From Muribaculaceae bacterium (GTDB lineage: Bacteria; Bacteroidota; Bacteroidia; Bacteroidales; Muribaculaceae), in assembly GCA_009775225.1 (NCBI GenBank), contig VSPE01000006.1:13640-77639 (forward strand): DNA of 64,000 nt. Direction: 5' to 3'. The notes beneath the pieces were generated by a model that saw only the letters and a list, made by a program, of their open reading frames with translations, ran no database searches and was not told the origin of the DNA. The translations under genes were made by a program, and so were the position numbers. Below are positions 15,922 to 24,875 of this stretch, piece by piece. Position 1 is the first letter of the stretch; every line of letters begins with the position of its first letter.

Positions 15922-18120
15922 ATGAATATACGCTATATCATCGCAGCCGCGTGCATAAGCCTGAGTATAAGCGCATGGGGTGCCATCGGCGCCATGCGCG
16001 ACAAAACCGTGAGCGAACTTGCCCCCTACTGCTATCCCGACAACAAGGCGGCTTCGGCCGAAATAGTGTTCATGCCCGACGGCAAGAGCTACGTAGAGCG
16101 CTCCGACGACGGTCGCAAGCTCATCATCAAAGACATAGCTTCCGGCAAAGAGCTTGATACGCTCTTCGACATAGACCATACCCGCGAGACAACTATAGTG
16201 GACTTCGAGGGCTTCGCTCTCAGCCCCGACGCATCAAAGGTAATGGTGTGGCGCGCATCGGAACCTGTATACCGCCGCTCTTCCACCGCCGAACACTACG
16301 TATATGAGGTGCGTTCGCGCCTGCTGAAACCGCTCTCCACGCAGCACCGCCGCCAGAGCGAACCACTCTTCTCGCCCGACTCCCGCATGGTGGCGTTCGT
16401 TGCCGAAAACAATATCTACGCCGCAAAACTCGACTACGGCACAGAAGTGGCCGTGACAACCGACGGCAAAGCAGGAAAGATAATTAACGGAGCCACCGAC
16501 TGGACGTACGAGGAAGAGTTCGGTGTAACATCGCTCATGAGCTGGGCACCCGACAATCTCACCCTCTGCTATGTGCGCTTCGACGAGAGCGCCGTGCCCC
16601 TGTACACTCTGCCAGTCTACGCCGGCACATGCGACAAACAGGAACAGTACGAGCTATATCCCGGCGTGATGAGCTACAAATACCCCGTGGCAGGCAAGCC
16701 CAACTCGGTTGTGAGCGTACACAGCTACGATGTGGAGACCCGCAAGACCAAGACGATAGACCTCCCCGGCGGCGCGGCATACTATATTCCGCGCATCGCT
16801 TACGGGCCCAAGCCCACGCAGCTGATGATAGCGACTCTCAACCGCGACCAAAACCGTTTCGAGCTGTTTATGGCCAACCCCAAATCGACCGTTACACGCT
16901 CGATATACACCGATGAGTCCAAGGCATGGATTGAGACCGAGACCTACAACGACATACACTACGGCGAAAATTCGTTTGTGATAGCCTCGGGCGCCGACGG
17001 CTATACCCGCTTCTACGAATACTCCTACGCAGGAGCCAGTCTGCGCGACATAAGCAAGCCAGGCTGCGACGCCACCGCATACTACGGCGCCGACGCCAAC
17101 GGCAACCACTACTTTCAGGCTGCGGCTCCCACTCCTGCCGACCGCACCATATACCGCCTCGACCGCAAAGGCGTATACACAGCCGTGAGCAAGGAAAAAG
17201 GCACCTCTTCGGCCACTTTCGCCCCAGGATGTACATCCATGCTGCTCTCCTACAGCTCGGTAGACGATGTGCCTACACAATCGCTCTGCCAGCCAGGCGG
17301 CAAGACCATACGCACTGTGCTCGACAATGCCTCCTACGCAGCAAAAGCCAAGCCGCTTATGGCTGTCAAAGAGTTCATAACGGTACCTTCCGACGGCGGT
17401 CTTGAACTAAACGGCTACATTGTCAAGCCCCGCGATTTTTCGGCCTCGAAACGCTACCCCGTAATCATGAGCCAGTACAGCGGCCCCGGCTCGCAGCAGG
17501 TTCTGAACCGCTGGCAGCTCGACTGGGAGCAGTACTATGCCTCACAGGGTTATCTGGTGATTTGCGTCGACGGACGCGGCACCGGCGGACGCGGTACCGC
17601 CTTCCGCTATGCCGTGTATAAGGACCTCGGCCACTACGAGACTGCCGACCAGATTGCCGCGGCACGCTATGCCGCCTCGCTGCCCTACGTGGACGCCTCT
17701 CGCATAGGCATATACGGCTGGAGCTATGGCGGCTACGAAGCCCTGATGTGCGCTTCGGCTGACAACACACCCTATGCCGCGGCGGTGTCTATAGCACCCG
17801 TTACCGACTGGCGCTTCTACGACACCGTGTACACCGAGCGCTATATGCTCACCCCGCAACAGAACGAGCGTGGCTACAATGACTCTTCGGCATTGCTGCG
17901 CGCACTGCATCTGGGATGCCCGCTGCTTATGATGTACGGTACGTCGGACGACAACGTACACCCGGCCAACACCCTCCAGTATGTATCCACACTTCAGAGC
18001 GCCGGCATACTGTGCGATATGCTGGTATTCCCGCAGATGAACCACTCTATCAACGGCTGCAATGCCCGCGCGGTGGTGTATGCGAAGATGCTCAAGTTCT
18101 TCAACGACAATCTCAAATAA
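15922..18120 (+). CDS. Dipeptidyl peptidase IV (prolyl oligopeptidase family S9B)
   Basis: A 732-residue exported serine peptidase that would release X-Pro or X-Ala dipeptides from peptide N-termini in the periplasm or at the surface. A signal peptide (MNIRYIIAAACISLSISAWG) begins at the chosen ATG. The N-terminal eight-bladed propeller domain follows (TDWTYEEEFG carries the Glu pair of DPP IV). The alpha/beta hydrolase domain has the nucleophile Ser601 in GWSYGG, the Asp in DDNVHPAN (676/677) and His708 in NHSINGC. Length is normal for bacterial DPP IV. The frame stays open 63 codons upstream, but that part overlaps the preceding hairpin and the promoter. It heads a compact four-gene unit ending at 21304. 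Confidence 0.94.
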   Translation: MNIRYIIAAACISLSISAWGAIGAMRDKTVSELAPYCYPDNKAASAEIVFMPDGKSYVERSDDGRKLIIKDIASGKELDTLFDIDHTRETTIVDFEGFALSPDASKVMVWRASEPVYRRSSTAEHYVYEVRSRLLKPLSTQHRRQSEPLFSPDSRMVAFVAENNIYAAKLDYGTEVAVTTDGKAGKIINGATDWTYEEEFGVTSLMSWAPDNLTLCYVRFDESAVPLYTLPVYAGTCDKQEQYELYPGVMSYKYPVAGKPNSVVSVHSYDVETRKTKTIDLPGGAAYYIPRIAYGPKPTQLMIATLNRDQNRFELFMANPKSTVTRSIYTDESKAWIETETYNDIHYGENSFVIASGADGYTRFYEYSYAGASLRDISKPGCDATAYYGADANGNHYFQAAAPTPADRTIYRLDRKGVYTAVSKEKGTSSATFAPGCTSMLLSYSSVDDVPTQSLCQPGGKTIRTVLDNASYAAKAKPLMAVKEFITVPSDGGLELNGYIVKPRDFSASKRYPVIMSQYSGPGSQQVLNRWQLDWEQYYASQGYLVICVDGRGTGGRGTAFRYAVYKDLGHYETADQIAAARYAASLPYVDASRIGIYGWSYGGYEALMCASADNTPYAAAVSIAPVTDWRFYDTVYTERYMLTPQQNERGYNDSSALLRALHLGCPLLMMYGTSDDNVHPANTLQYVSTLQSAGILCDMLVFPQMNHSINGCNARAVVYAKMLKFFNDNLK

Positions 18121-18126
18121 GCGGTA

Positions 18127-19446
18127 ATGGCAATCGATAAATCACGTCTTAGCATCCCCCACATACTCAAGACTCTGTGGCTCAACTGGATGATAAGCTA
18201 CGGAGCCATTACGCTGCCGCTGTTGCTCGGCATCTTCACGCCAAAGCTGTGGCTGCCTTTTATCTGTCTTGCCGAAGTGTATCTTCTGTCAGCATACTCG
18301 CACAACCGTGAGCGCGGAAGACTCGGAGCCGATTCGCCGCCTATCGAAATGACAATCAAGGCTCTCACCCTCGCCGCCGTGGCAATGTTCGTGGTGGTAA
18401 TCCTGTGCACCGACTGGCTCGTTCCCACCGTAATACACCTCAAGCTCTATAACAGCGAAATTCCGTTTGTGACATGCCTTGTCATGTTCCCCATAGTGGC
18501 AGTGCTATGCGCCGCCACGGTGTACATGGGTCTTGGCGCGTACCGCACCCGCGATAGCCAACGCCGCACCGGCTTCTATGCCGGCGACAGCGTTATGGCC
18601 ACGCTGTACTACAACGAATCCAAGTATCAGGTAAAGCTGCTTATGATACTCGCGCTGCTTCTCGGCGGCGTGGAATACTGGTACTACTTCGCACGCTACA
18701 TCAACTCCGACATGAACGCGCCCGACCGCTTCTTCTTCAACTACATGCCCGTAGTGATGTTCCTGCTGTCGGCAGCTGTAATGTGGGGACGCTACGAAAA
18801 CCTGAGCAACCTGCTCAACACCATGCACTCCAAGCATCTCGGCGACAAAGACCACACTCTGGTGCGCTATCTCATACTTTGCGGCAACAACCTGCTTCTG
18901 AAGGCCGACGACGATATGAGCTGGGATACACCCGCCCAGGTACAGATTTCGCGCACCAACTCTCTCGGCGACCGTCAGGCCCGAACTCTCTTCGCCGAGA
19001 AAACCGGCATCAGCAACTTCGACCTCAGATACTGCTATGCCAACGAAGGCTACGCCACCGCCGCGAACGTACTCCACTACGCCGTGTTCGTCCCCTCTCA
19101 GGAGCAAGACCCCGAGGCCCCGGCAGCGCAGTGGTTCAACGCATACATGATTGACACCGCTCTGGCAGCAAACGCTCTGGCTCCGTTGCTCGCCAATGAG
19201 CTTTACCGCATCCACACTATCACAATGGCGTGGAAGACATACGACCGCGAAGGCAAACGTCTCTACCCTATCAAGCACTATCGCCCCACCTTCCATATCG
19301 GCGACCTGCATGAGTGGAAAGTAGACTACGACGATGCCTCGTGGTTCGACATAGCCCATAACAACGAAGACCGCCCCTTCTTCCGCCTCCGCAAGCTGTG
19401 GAGGCGCATGACAGGCGTATTCCACCGTAAATCCACTGTTGCCTGA
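18127..19446 (+). CDS. Membrane protein of unknown function with a cytosolic C-terminal domain
   Basis: A 439-residue protein I do not recognise. Six hydrophobic helices can be seen (about 17-37, 39-57, 75-97, 111-135, 165-188, 201-222), followed by a soluble domain of about 215 residues. In that domain, LILCGNNLLLKADD, then LGDRQARTLFAEKTGI, then VLHYAVFVP loosely follow the strand-helix-strand order of a Nudix domain, with EKTGI in place of EETGI. The catalytic acidic cluster (REUxEExGU) is not conserved, so hydrolase activity is not supported. It begins 6 bp after the DPP IV stop codon and ends 3 bp before miaA, so it is cotranscribed with them. It may be an envelope protein; this is a guess. 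Confidence 0.75.
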   Translation: MAIDKSRLSIPHILKTLWLNWMISYGAITLPLLLGIFTPKLWLPFICLAEVYLLSAYSHNRERGRLGADSPPIEMTIKALTLAAVAMFVVVILCTDWLVPTVIHLKLYNSEIPFVTCLVMFPIVAVLCAATVYMGLGAYRTRDSQRRTGFYAGDSVMATLYYNESKYQVKLLMILALLLGGVEYWYYFARYINSDMNAPDRFFFNYMPVVMFLLSAAVMWGRYENLSNLLNTMHSKHLGDKDHTLVRYLILCGNNLLLKADDDMSWDTPAQVQISRTNSLGDRQARTLFAEKTGISNFDLRYCYANEGYATAANVLHYAVFVPSQEQDPEAPAAQWFNAYMIDTALAANALAPLLANELYRIHTITMAWKTYDREGKRLYPIKHYRPTFHIGDLHEWKVDYDDASWFDIAHNNEDRPFFRLRKLWRRMTGVFHRKSTVA

Positions 19447-19449
19447 CTC

Positions 19450-20382
19450 ATGAACATGCCCCACACCACACCCGTACTCGCAATTGTAGGCCCCACGGCC
19501 TCGGGCAAGACGCGACGCGCCGTCGACGCGGCCCGCGCCCTCGGCGGAGAAATCATAAGCGCCGACTCGCGACAGGTGTACCGTGGCATGGACATAGGCA
19601 CCGGCAAAGACCTCGCCGACTACGGCTCTGACGTGAGATACCACCTCATCGACGTGGCGCCGGCAGGCCACAAATACAACCTATACGAGTACCTGCGCGA
19701 CAGCAGGACCGCGCTCGCCGATATTCGCAGCCGGCAGAGGCAGCCGATAATATGCGGCGGCACAGGCCTGTATGTGGAGTCGCTGCTGAAAGGCACCCTC
19801 CTGCCCGAAGTCCCTGAAAACAAGGCACTGCGCGAAAGCCTGCGCGGCAAGGAGCTACCCGAGCTGGCAGCAATACTCGCTCAGACCAAGACGCTGCACA
19901 ACACCACCGACATCGACACCTGCCAGCGCGCAATCAGAGCCATAGAAATAGAACGCTACTATCTCGACCACCCCGACGAGGCCGCTCTCGCACGCAACCC
20001 GCAGCCCGTCGAAGCCGTCATTGTGGGCATCGACATCCCTCGAGAAGAGCGACGCCGCCTCATCAGCGAGCGTATGCGACGCCGCTTCGACAGCGAGAAC
20101 ATGCTCAGCGAAGTACAAGGGCTGCTCGACAGCGGCATCGCACCCGACGACCTCATTTACTACGGACTCGAATACAAATTCCTGACCCTGCACCTGCTCG
20201 GACAACTGAGCCGCACCGACACGGAGGCTCAGCTCGAAACAGCCATTCATCAGTTCGCCAAGCGGCAGATGACGTGGTTCAGAGGCATGGAGCGGCGCGG
20301 CTTCACCATACACTGGCTGCCATGGGATATGCCCGATGTCGAATTTACCGACGCCATAAAAACGCTTCTCGCACATGCTTAG
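19450..20382 (+). CDS. miaA: tRNA dimethylallyltransferase
   Basis: A 310-residue enzyme that transfers a dimethylallyl group to N6 of adenosine 37 in tRNAs reading codons that start with U. The P-loop GPTASGKT (residues 12-19) is followed by the family signature ISADSRQVYRGMDIGTGKD and then by YHLIDV and ICGGTGLYVESLLKG. Length is typical. It follows the membrane protein by 3 bp, and its 3' end overlaps the next gene by 8 bp, so translation is probably coupled. The peptidase/miaA linkage has no obvious functional logic. Confidence 0.96.
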   Translation: MNMPHTTPVLAIVGPTASGKTRRAVDAARALGGEIISADSRQVYRGMDIGTGKDLADYGSDVRYHLIDVAPAGHKYNLYEYLRDSRTALADIRSRQRQPIICGGTGLYVESLLKGTLLPEVPENKALRESLRGKELPELAAILAQTKTLHNTTDIDTCQRAIRAIEIERYYLDHPDEAALARNPQPVEAVIVGIDIPREERRRLISERMRRRFDSENMLSEVQGLLDSGIAPDDLIYYGLEYKFLTLHLLGQLSRTDTEAQLETAIHQFAKRQMTWFRGMERRGFTIHWLPWDMPDVEFTDAIKTLLAHA

Positions 20383-21304
20383 GCGCTGCATCACCGCCTT
20401 GACTTTCGTCGCCGGCACCATGCTTATACATGCCGGCGAGAGGTATCTCACAGTTTTGGACAACGCCGTAGAAACCCTAAACTACCACCTGCGCCTCAGC
20501 CCAGGCCGCCGCGCCGACGCCGCCATGACCATGTACTGGGACTATGCCGACAGCCTCAACTACAGCGCGCTCCGCATAGCGGTGCCCTCGCTCATCGGCG
20601 CCGACGACCTTATTGGCACGCGCACGGCCTACAGCGTGCACAGGGTATCTTCCGGGCGCGACAGCATACTCACAGAGGGCGAAATAAGCCTATCCTACCG
20701 TCCGGCAGGGGCAGAAGGCCTTTCAGCAGTACTGCGTGTGTTCGACGGCAAAGCCTTCCTCGACATCGGTAGTCGAAAAGCAGAAAAGACCATACCTGTA
20801 AATTTCTCCAACACACCGGGCCTCGCCATGGGATACAGCTGCACACACGCACTCGCCGAGCTGCGGAACGACATCCGCTACACAGGCGGCGTGGCTACCT
20901 CCTCGGCAGACTTCGAGAGCGTGGAGGCCCTCACTGCATATATCCGAAGCTCAAAAGACCCCGTGGAGGGTCTTTGGAAATACCTCGACCGCGACATAGA
21001 CCTCGACAAGGCACAGCTCGGAGGCACCTACAGCCTCGCCACTGTGCGCCGCCCCGACGGCGACTACGACATCATATTCCTCGCCGGAGCGAACATGCGG
21101 CGCTCCGACTGGCAGCCGCTGCGCATCAAAGGACGCCTGCGCCCTACAATATTCGACAGCCACTTCGACCTCGAATGGCACACCGCCACCGGCGTCACAC
21201 TGCGCGAAGACACTCACGCCACCATTGAGCAGGACGGCGCGATTTTAAGGCTTAACTTCCCGCTCTCCAACTCATCGATACGCTTTAGCCGGGTGCGACA
21301 GTAA
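20375..21304 (+). CDS. Exported protein of unknown function
   Basis: A 309-residue protein with a signal peptide (MLRRCITALTFVAGTMLIHAG) and a beta-rich body containing YNHLRL-like and IKGRLRPTIFDSHFDLEWHT segments. I cannot assign a family. It overlaps miaA by 8 bp and ends the four-gene unit; the next transcript has its own promoter 28 bp later. There are no transmembrane helices after the signal and no lipobox cysteine in the usual position (Cys5 is too early), so it is probably periplasmic. Confidence 0.75.
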   Translation: MLRRCITALTFVAGTMLIHAGERYLTVLDNAVETLNYHLRLSPGRRADAAMTMYWDYADSLNYSALRIAVPSLIGADDLIGTRTAYSVHRVSSGRDSILTEGEISLSYRPAGAEGLSAVLRVFDGKAFLDIGSRKAEKTIPVNFSNTPGLAMGYSCTHALAELRNDIRYTGGVATSSADFESVEALTAYIRSSKDPVEGLWKYLDRDIDLDKAQLGGTYSLATVRRPDGDYDIIFLAGANMRRSDWQPLRIKGRLRPTIFDSHFDLEWHTATGVTLREDTHATIEQDGAILRLNFPLSNSSIRFSRVRQ

Positions 21305-21331
21305 GAGAAAGCCCACCCCTCATAATTTTAT

Positions 21332-21363
21332 TTTGCCAGTTCAAAAAAAAATCACTACCTTTG
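21332..21363 (+). promoter_or_regulatory. Bacteroidetes-type promoter of the cobalamin operon
   Basis: TTTG (21332-21335), 20 bp, and TACCTTTG (21356-21363) form a full match. Transcription would begin right at the 5' edge of the riboswitch. Confidence 0.85.
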
Positions 21364-21370
21364 CAGCGCA

Positions 21371-21545
21371 ATGGTTGCCAAGGGTGAATACCCCGATGCA
21401 TCAAAAGGGAACAGGGTGAAAATCCCTGACAGTACCCGCTGCTGTAAGTTCCGCAACAAGTCGCTGTGCACAAAGTCATTGGAGGCATCCTCCGAGAAGA
21501 CGCACAAGCCGACGGAACGAGTCAGAAGACCTGCCGTTGCCGCAT
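21371..21545 (+). ncRNA. Cobalamin riboswitch
   Basis: The leader contains the conserved core of the B12-sensing RNA in order: AAAAGGGAACAGGGTGAAAA, then TCCCTGACAGTACCCGCTGC, then TGTAAG, and near the 3' end the B12 box AGTCAGAAGACCTGCC (21520-21535). Spacing fits the family. It sits between a consensus promoter and btuB, so it should lower btuB operon expression when adenosyl- or other cobalamin is abundant. About 125 nt separate the box from the start codon and include a small GCTTC/GAAGC hairpin near 21593-21608, which may be part of the expression platform. No strong terminator was seen, so control of translation is more likely. Confidence 0.93.
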
Positions 21546-21672
21546 CTTCAAGAGAAGGCCTACGGGACTATGGGCACTGACACATACTCAAGGCTTCATG
21601 CACGAAGCATTACAGTCGCAATTTCCCGCAAAGACCGCTCACGAAGGAGCGCCACGCGGGGATTTTTATTTT

Positions 21673-23691
21673 ATGCCAATCATGCGACTGACTCCATACA
21701 TACTCGCTATCCTTGCCTGCGCACCGCTGAGCGCTGCCGCCGCCACGGCCGACATCGACACCGATGCCGACACCACTGCCCGCGCACTACGCGAAGTGGT
21801 GGTCACGGCCACACGGCCGCCGGTGGAGGTAATACCCGTGCAGCGCCTCGGCGGTGAGGAACTAAAGCGCCTCAATAGCCAGAGCGTGGCCGACGCCCTC
21901 CGCTACTTCTCGGGGGTGCAGGTCAAGGACTACGGCGGCGTTGGCGGCATCAAGACCGTGAACATCCGCTCTATGGGCACCAACCACTCCGGCGTGGTGT
22001 ACGACGGTATCGAGCTTGGCAACGCGCAGAACGGTCAAATCGACCTGGGCCAGTTCTCGCTCGACAACGTAGAGGCAATCTCGCTCTACAACGGCCAGAA
22101 AAGCGAAATACTGCAACCGGCACGCGACTACGGCAGCGCCGGCACCATATACATACGCACGCGCACACCACGCTTCGCCGAAGGGAAGAACTACAATGCC
22201 CGCGCTACATTCCGCACCGGCTCGTTCGACCTCATAAACCCCTCGGCTCTCGTAGAGCTGCGGCTATCCGAGAATGTAAACGCCTCGCTCAGCACCGAGT
22301 GGATAAACTCGAGCGGAAAATATAAATTCCGCTATCGCCGCGTGAACGCCGCCGGCGAGACGGCCTACGACACCACCGCCGTAAGGCAGAACGGCGACAT
22401 AAACGCACTGCGCGCCGAGCTGAACCTCAACGGCTCTATCAACGAAGGCGAGTGGCACTTCAAGGTGTACCACTACGACTCGGAGCGCGGCGTGCCGGGC
22501 GCGATTGTAAACAATGTGTGGCGGCGCGGCGAGCGCATTTGGGACAACAACTCCTTTGCGCAAGGCTCTTTCACCAAGTGTATAGGCCGCTTCACCACGC
22601 TTGCAAACGTGAAATATTCGTTCTACCGCACGCACTACGTAAACAACGACGACAAGCAGATAAAAATCGACAATATATACCGCCAGCGCGAGTTCTACAT
22701 ATCCACCGCAAACGAATATGCCATACTGCCGCAGTGGCGCGTGTCGGCAAGCTACGATTTTATGTGGAACGCTCTTGCCGCCGACATGACAGGCTTTGCG
22801 CGCCCCGACCGCTTCTCACACATAGTGGCAGTGGCAACGGCTCTGAACCTCAAGCGTTTCAAAGCTCTGGCAAGCGGCATGGGCACCTTCATCCACGACA
22901 TTCTGCGCGGGCAGCAGTCGCCTGCCGACAAGCACGTGTTCACTCCTGCCATTTACCTCAGCGGCAATCCTCTGCGCAACCGCGACTTCTCGGTGCGCGC
23001 CTTCGTGAAACGCTCATTCAGGATGCCTACCTTCAACGACCTCTACTATGCCGACATGGGCAACTCCAAGCTCAACCCCGAGCGCGTGACCCAGTACAAC
23101 ATCGGCCTTCTCTATGACCACAGCGCCAACAGCTTCATATCGGCAGCGCGTGTAAGCGTCGACGGCTACATCAACCGTGTGAAAGACAAAATAGTGGCAT
23201 ACCCCAAGGGGCAGCAGTTCCGCTGGACGATGCTCAACCTCGGGGTGGTAGACATCAAAGGCGTGGATATATCGGCTCTGCTTACCCTGAACCCGGCAAG
23301 CGAGCTATTCGTAACGCTGCGCGCACAATACACATGGCAGCGCGCTATCGACGTCACCAATCCGGCCGACAACTACTACCGCGACCAAATCCCCTATATA
23401 CCCCACCACTCCGGCTCGGCGGTCATCAACGCCGTATGGCGCCGGTGGAACTTCAACTGCTCCTACATCTACGTGGGCGAGCGCTACAACCAGCAGGAGA
23501 ATATCCGCTACAACTACACCCAGCCGTGGTACACCACCGACCTCTCGCTGAGCCGCGACTTCACATTCGGGCGGGTCAATTTCCGCGCTCTTCTTGAGGT
23601 AAACAATGTTTTCGCGCAGGACTACGATGTAATCATCAACTACCCTATGCCCAAACGCAACTACCGACTCACTCTCACCGTAGAAATATAA
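21673..23691 (+). CDS. btuB: TonB-dependent vitamin B12 receptor
   Basis: A 672-residue outer-membrane receptor that imports cobalamins into the periplasm. The start is set at 21673 (MPIMRLTPYILAILACAPLSA, a signal peptide); an ATG at 21682 is also possible. The frame remains open upstream, but that part is riboswitch RNA. A TonB box-like segment ALREVVVTATRPP is followed by a plug domain (VQVKDYGGVGGIKTVNIRSM) and a barrel ending in YRLTLTVEI. Length and plug fit BtuB-type receptors rather than SusC. The riboswitch directly upstream and the BtuG-like gene 23 bp downstream give strong support for B12 transport. Confidence 0.93.
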   Translation: MPIMRLTPYILAILACAPLSAAAATADIDTDADTTARALREVVVTATRPPVEVIPVQRLGGEELKRLNSQSVADALRYFSGVQVKDYGGVGGIKTVNIRSMGTNHSGVVYDGIELGNAQNGQIDLGQFSLDNVEAISLYNGQKSEILQPARDYGSAGTIYIRTRTPRFAEGKNYNARATFRTGSFDLINPSALVELRLSENVNASLSTEWINSSGKYKFRYRRVNAAGETAYDTTAVRQNGDINALRAELNLNGSINEGEWHFKVYHYDSERGVPGAIVNNVWRRGERIWDNNSFAQGSFTKCIGRFTTLANVKYSFYRTHYVNNDDKQIKIDNIYRQREFYISTANEYAILPQWRVSASYDFMWNALAADMTGFARPDRFSHIVAVATALNLKRFKALASGMGTFIHDILRGQQSPADKHVFTPAIYLSGNPLRNRDFSVRAFVKRSFRMPTFNDLYYADMGNSKLNPERVTQYNIGLLYDHSANSFISAARVSVDGYINRVKDKIVAYPKGQQFRWTMLNLGVVDIKGVDISALLTLNPASELFVTLRAQYTWQRAIDVTNPADNYYRDQIPYIPHHSGSAVINAVWRRWNFNCSYIYVGERYNQQENIRYNYTQPWYTTDLSLSRDFTFGRVNFRALLEVNNVFAQDYDVIINYPMPKRNYRLTLTVEI

Positions 23692-23714
23692 GCTCATTCT
23701 CCCGCCTCTCCGCC

Positions 23715-24875
23715 ATGAGGAATTTCATTCGTTATACCATAGTTTATTTTCTGCCGCTCATGCTGAGTGCCACGGGCTGTCGCGATGACGAGCTCGTGGT
23801 GCCCGCTGAGTACGACCCCGTGCCGGAGGTTCCCGCCACCGATACGGCAATCAGAGGCTTCTATCTCGTAAACGAAGGAAACATGGGCTCTAACAAGTGC
23901 ACGCTCGATTACTTCGACTATTTCACAGGACTATACGCCCGCAACTTCTACGCCGAGCGCAACCCCGCTGTAATCAAAGAGCTTGGCGACGTAGGCAACG
24001 ACATAGGCATCTATGGCTCGAAGCTATACGTCGTGGTAAACTGCTCGCACAAAGTCGAGGTGATGGATGCCAAAAGCGGCGTCCGCATCGGCCAGATTGA
24101 TATACCCAACTGCCGCTACGTGCGCTTCCACCGCGGCAAAGCCTATGTGAGCTCATATGTAGGGCCGGTACTCATCGACCCCGACGCCCCCAAAGGCGCC
24201 GTCTACGAGATAGACACTCTGTCGCTCCGCGCCACACGCAAGGTAAGCGTGGGCTATCAGCCCGAAGAGATGGAGGTCGTCGACGACTATATGTATGTGG
24301 CCAACTCTGGCGGCTACCGCGCGCCGGCCTACGACAACACCGTGTCGGTAATCCAGATGATAGACTTCAAGCAAGTCAGACAGATACCCGTGGGCATAAA
24401 CCTGCACCGACTCAAGAAAGACCGCTACAAAAAACTGTGGGTGAGCTCGCGCGGCGACTACATGACACGCCCCTCGCGGCTGTATGTGCTCGAAAAGAAC
24501 AGGAGCAACAACCAGATGTATGTCACCGACACCATCCCTGTCGCCGTCTCGAATATGGCTCTAAAAGGCGACTCGCTCTATTATTACGCCACCGAGTGGA
24601 ACAATTTCACTGCATCGAACACCATCTCTTACGGCATCATCGACATCCGCACTAAAGAAGTGGTGTCGACAAACTTCATAAGCGACGGCACCGACGCCGA
24701 CATTGTCATACCCTACGGCATAGCCGTACACCCCGAGACCGGCGACATTTTTGTCACCGACGCGCGCAACTATGTCAGCTCCGGCACTCTATACTGTTTC
24801 TCGCCCGAAGGCAAATGCAAGTGGAGCGTGCGCACCGGCGATATTCCGGCACATATAGCCTTCCTTCCAATATGA
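23715..24875 (+). CDS. btuG: BtuG-like surface B12-binding beta-propeller lipoprotein
   Basis: A 386-residue lipoprotein. The signal peptide ends with the lipobox ATGC, and the mature end is CRDDE, an acidic stretch like the surface-export signal of Bacteroides lipoproteins. The body is a repeated beta-propeller (DUF5074/YncE-like): GFYLVNEGNMGSNKCTL, KLYVVVNCSHKVEVMDAKSG, KAYVSSYVGP, YMYVANSGGY, LWVSSRGDYM, then DIFVTDARNYVSSG. BtuG proteins of Bacteroides are propellers of this type that bind cobalamin at the surface and hand it to BtuB, and they are encoded next to btuB in B12-riboswitch operons. The position immediately after btuB supports the same role here. Its TGA stop overlaps the next gene's ATG. 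Confidence 0.85.
   Translation: MRNFIRYTIVYFLPLMLSATGCRDDELVVPAEYDPVPEVPATDTAIRGFYLVNEGNMGSNKCTLDYFDYFTGLYARNFYAERNPAVIKELGDVGNDIGIYGSKLYVVVNCSHKVEVMDAKSGVRIGQIDIPNCRYVRFHRGKAYVSSYVGPVLIDPDAPKGAVYEIDTLSLRATRKVSVGYQPEEMEVVDDYMYVANSGGYRAPAYDNTVSVIQMIDFKQVRQIPVGINLHRLKKDRYKKLWVSSRGDYMTRPSRLYVLEKNRSNNQMYVTDTIPVAVSNMALKGDSLYYYATEWNNFTASNTISYGIIDIRTKEVVSTNFISDGTDADIVIPYGIAVHPETGDIFVTDARNYVSSGTLYCFSPEGKCKWSVRTGDIPAHIAFLPI

Noticed and set aside
18505..19671. 388-codon open frame on the minus strand
   Set aside because: It covers both the membrane-protein gene and the start of miaA; the plus-strand genes are supported by motifs and spacing.
21466..21672. N-terminal extension of BtuB into the leader
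   Set aside because: That DNA is the cobalamin riboswitch including its B12 box; the signal peptide begins at 21673 or 21682.
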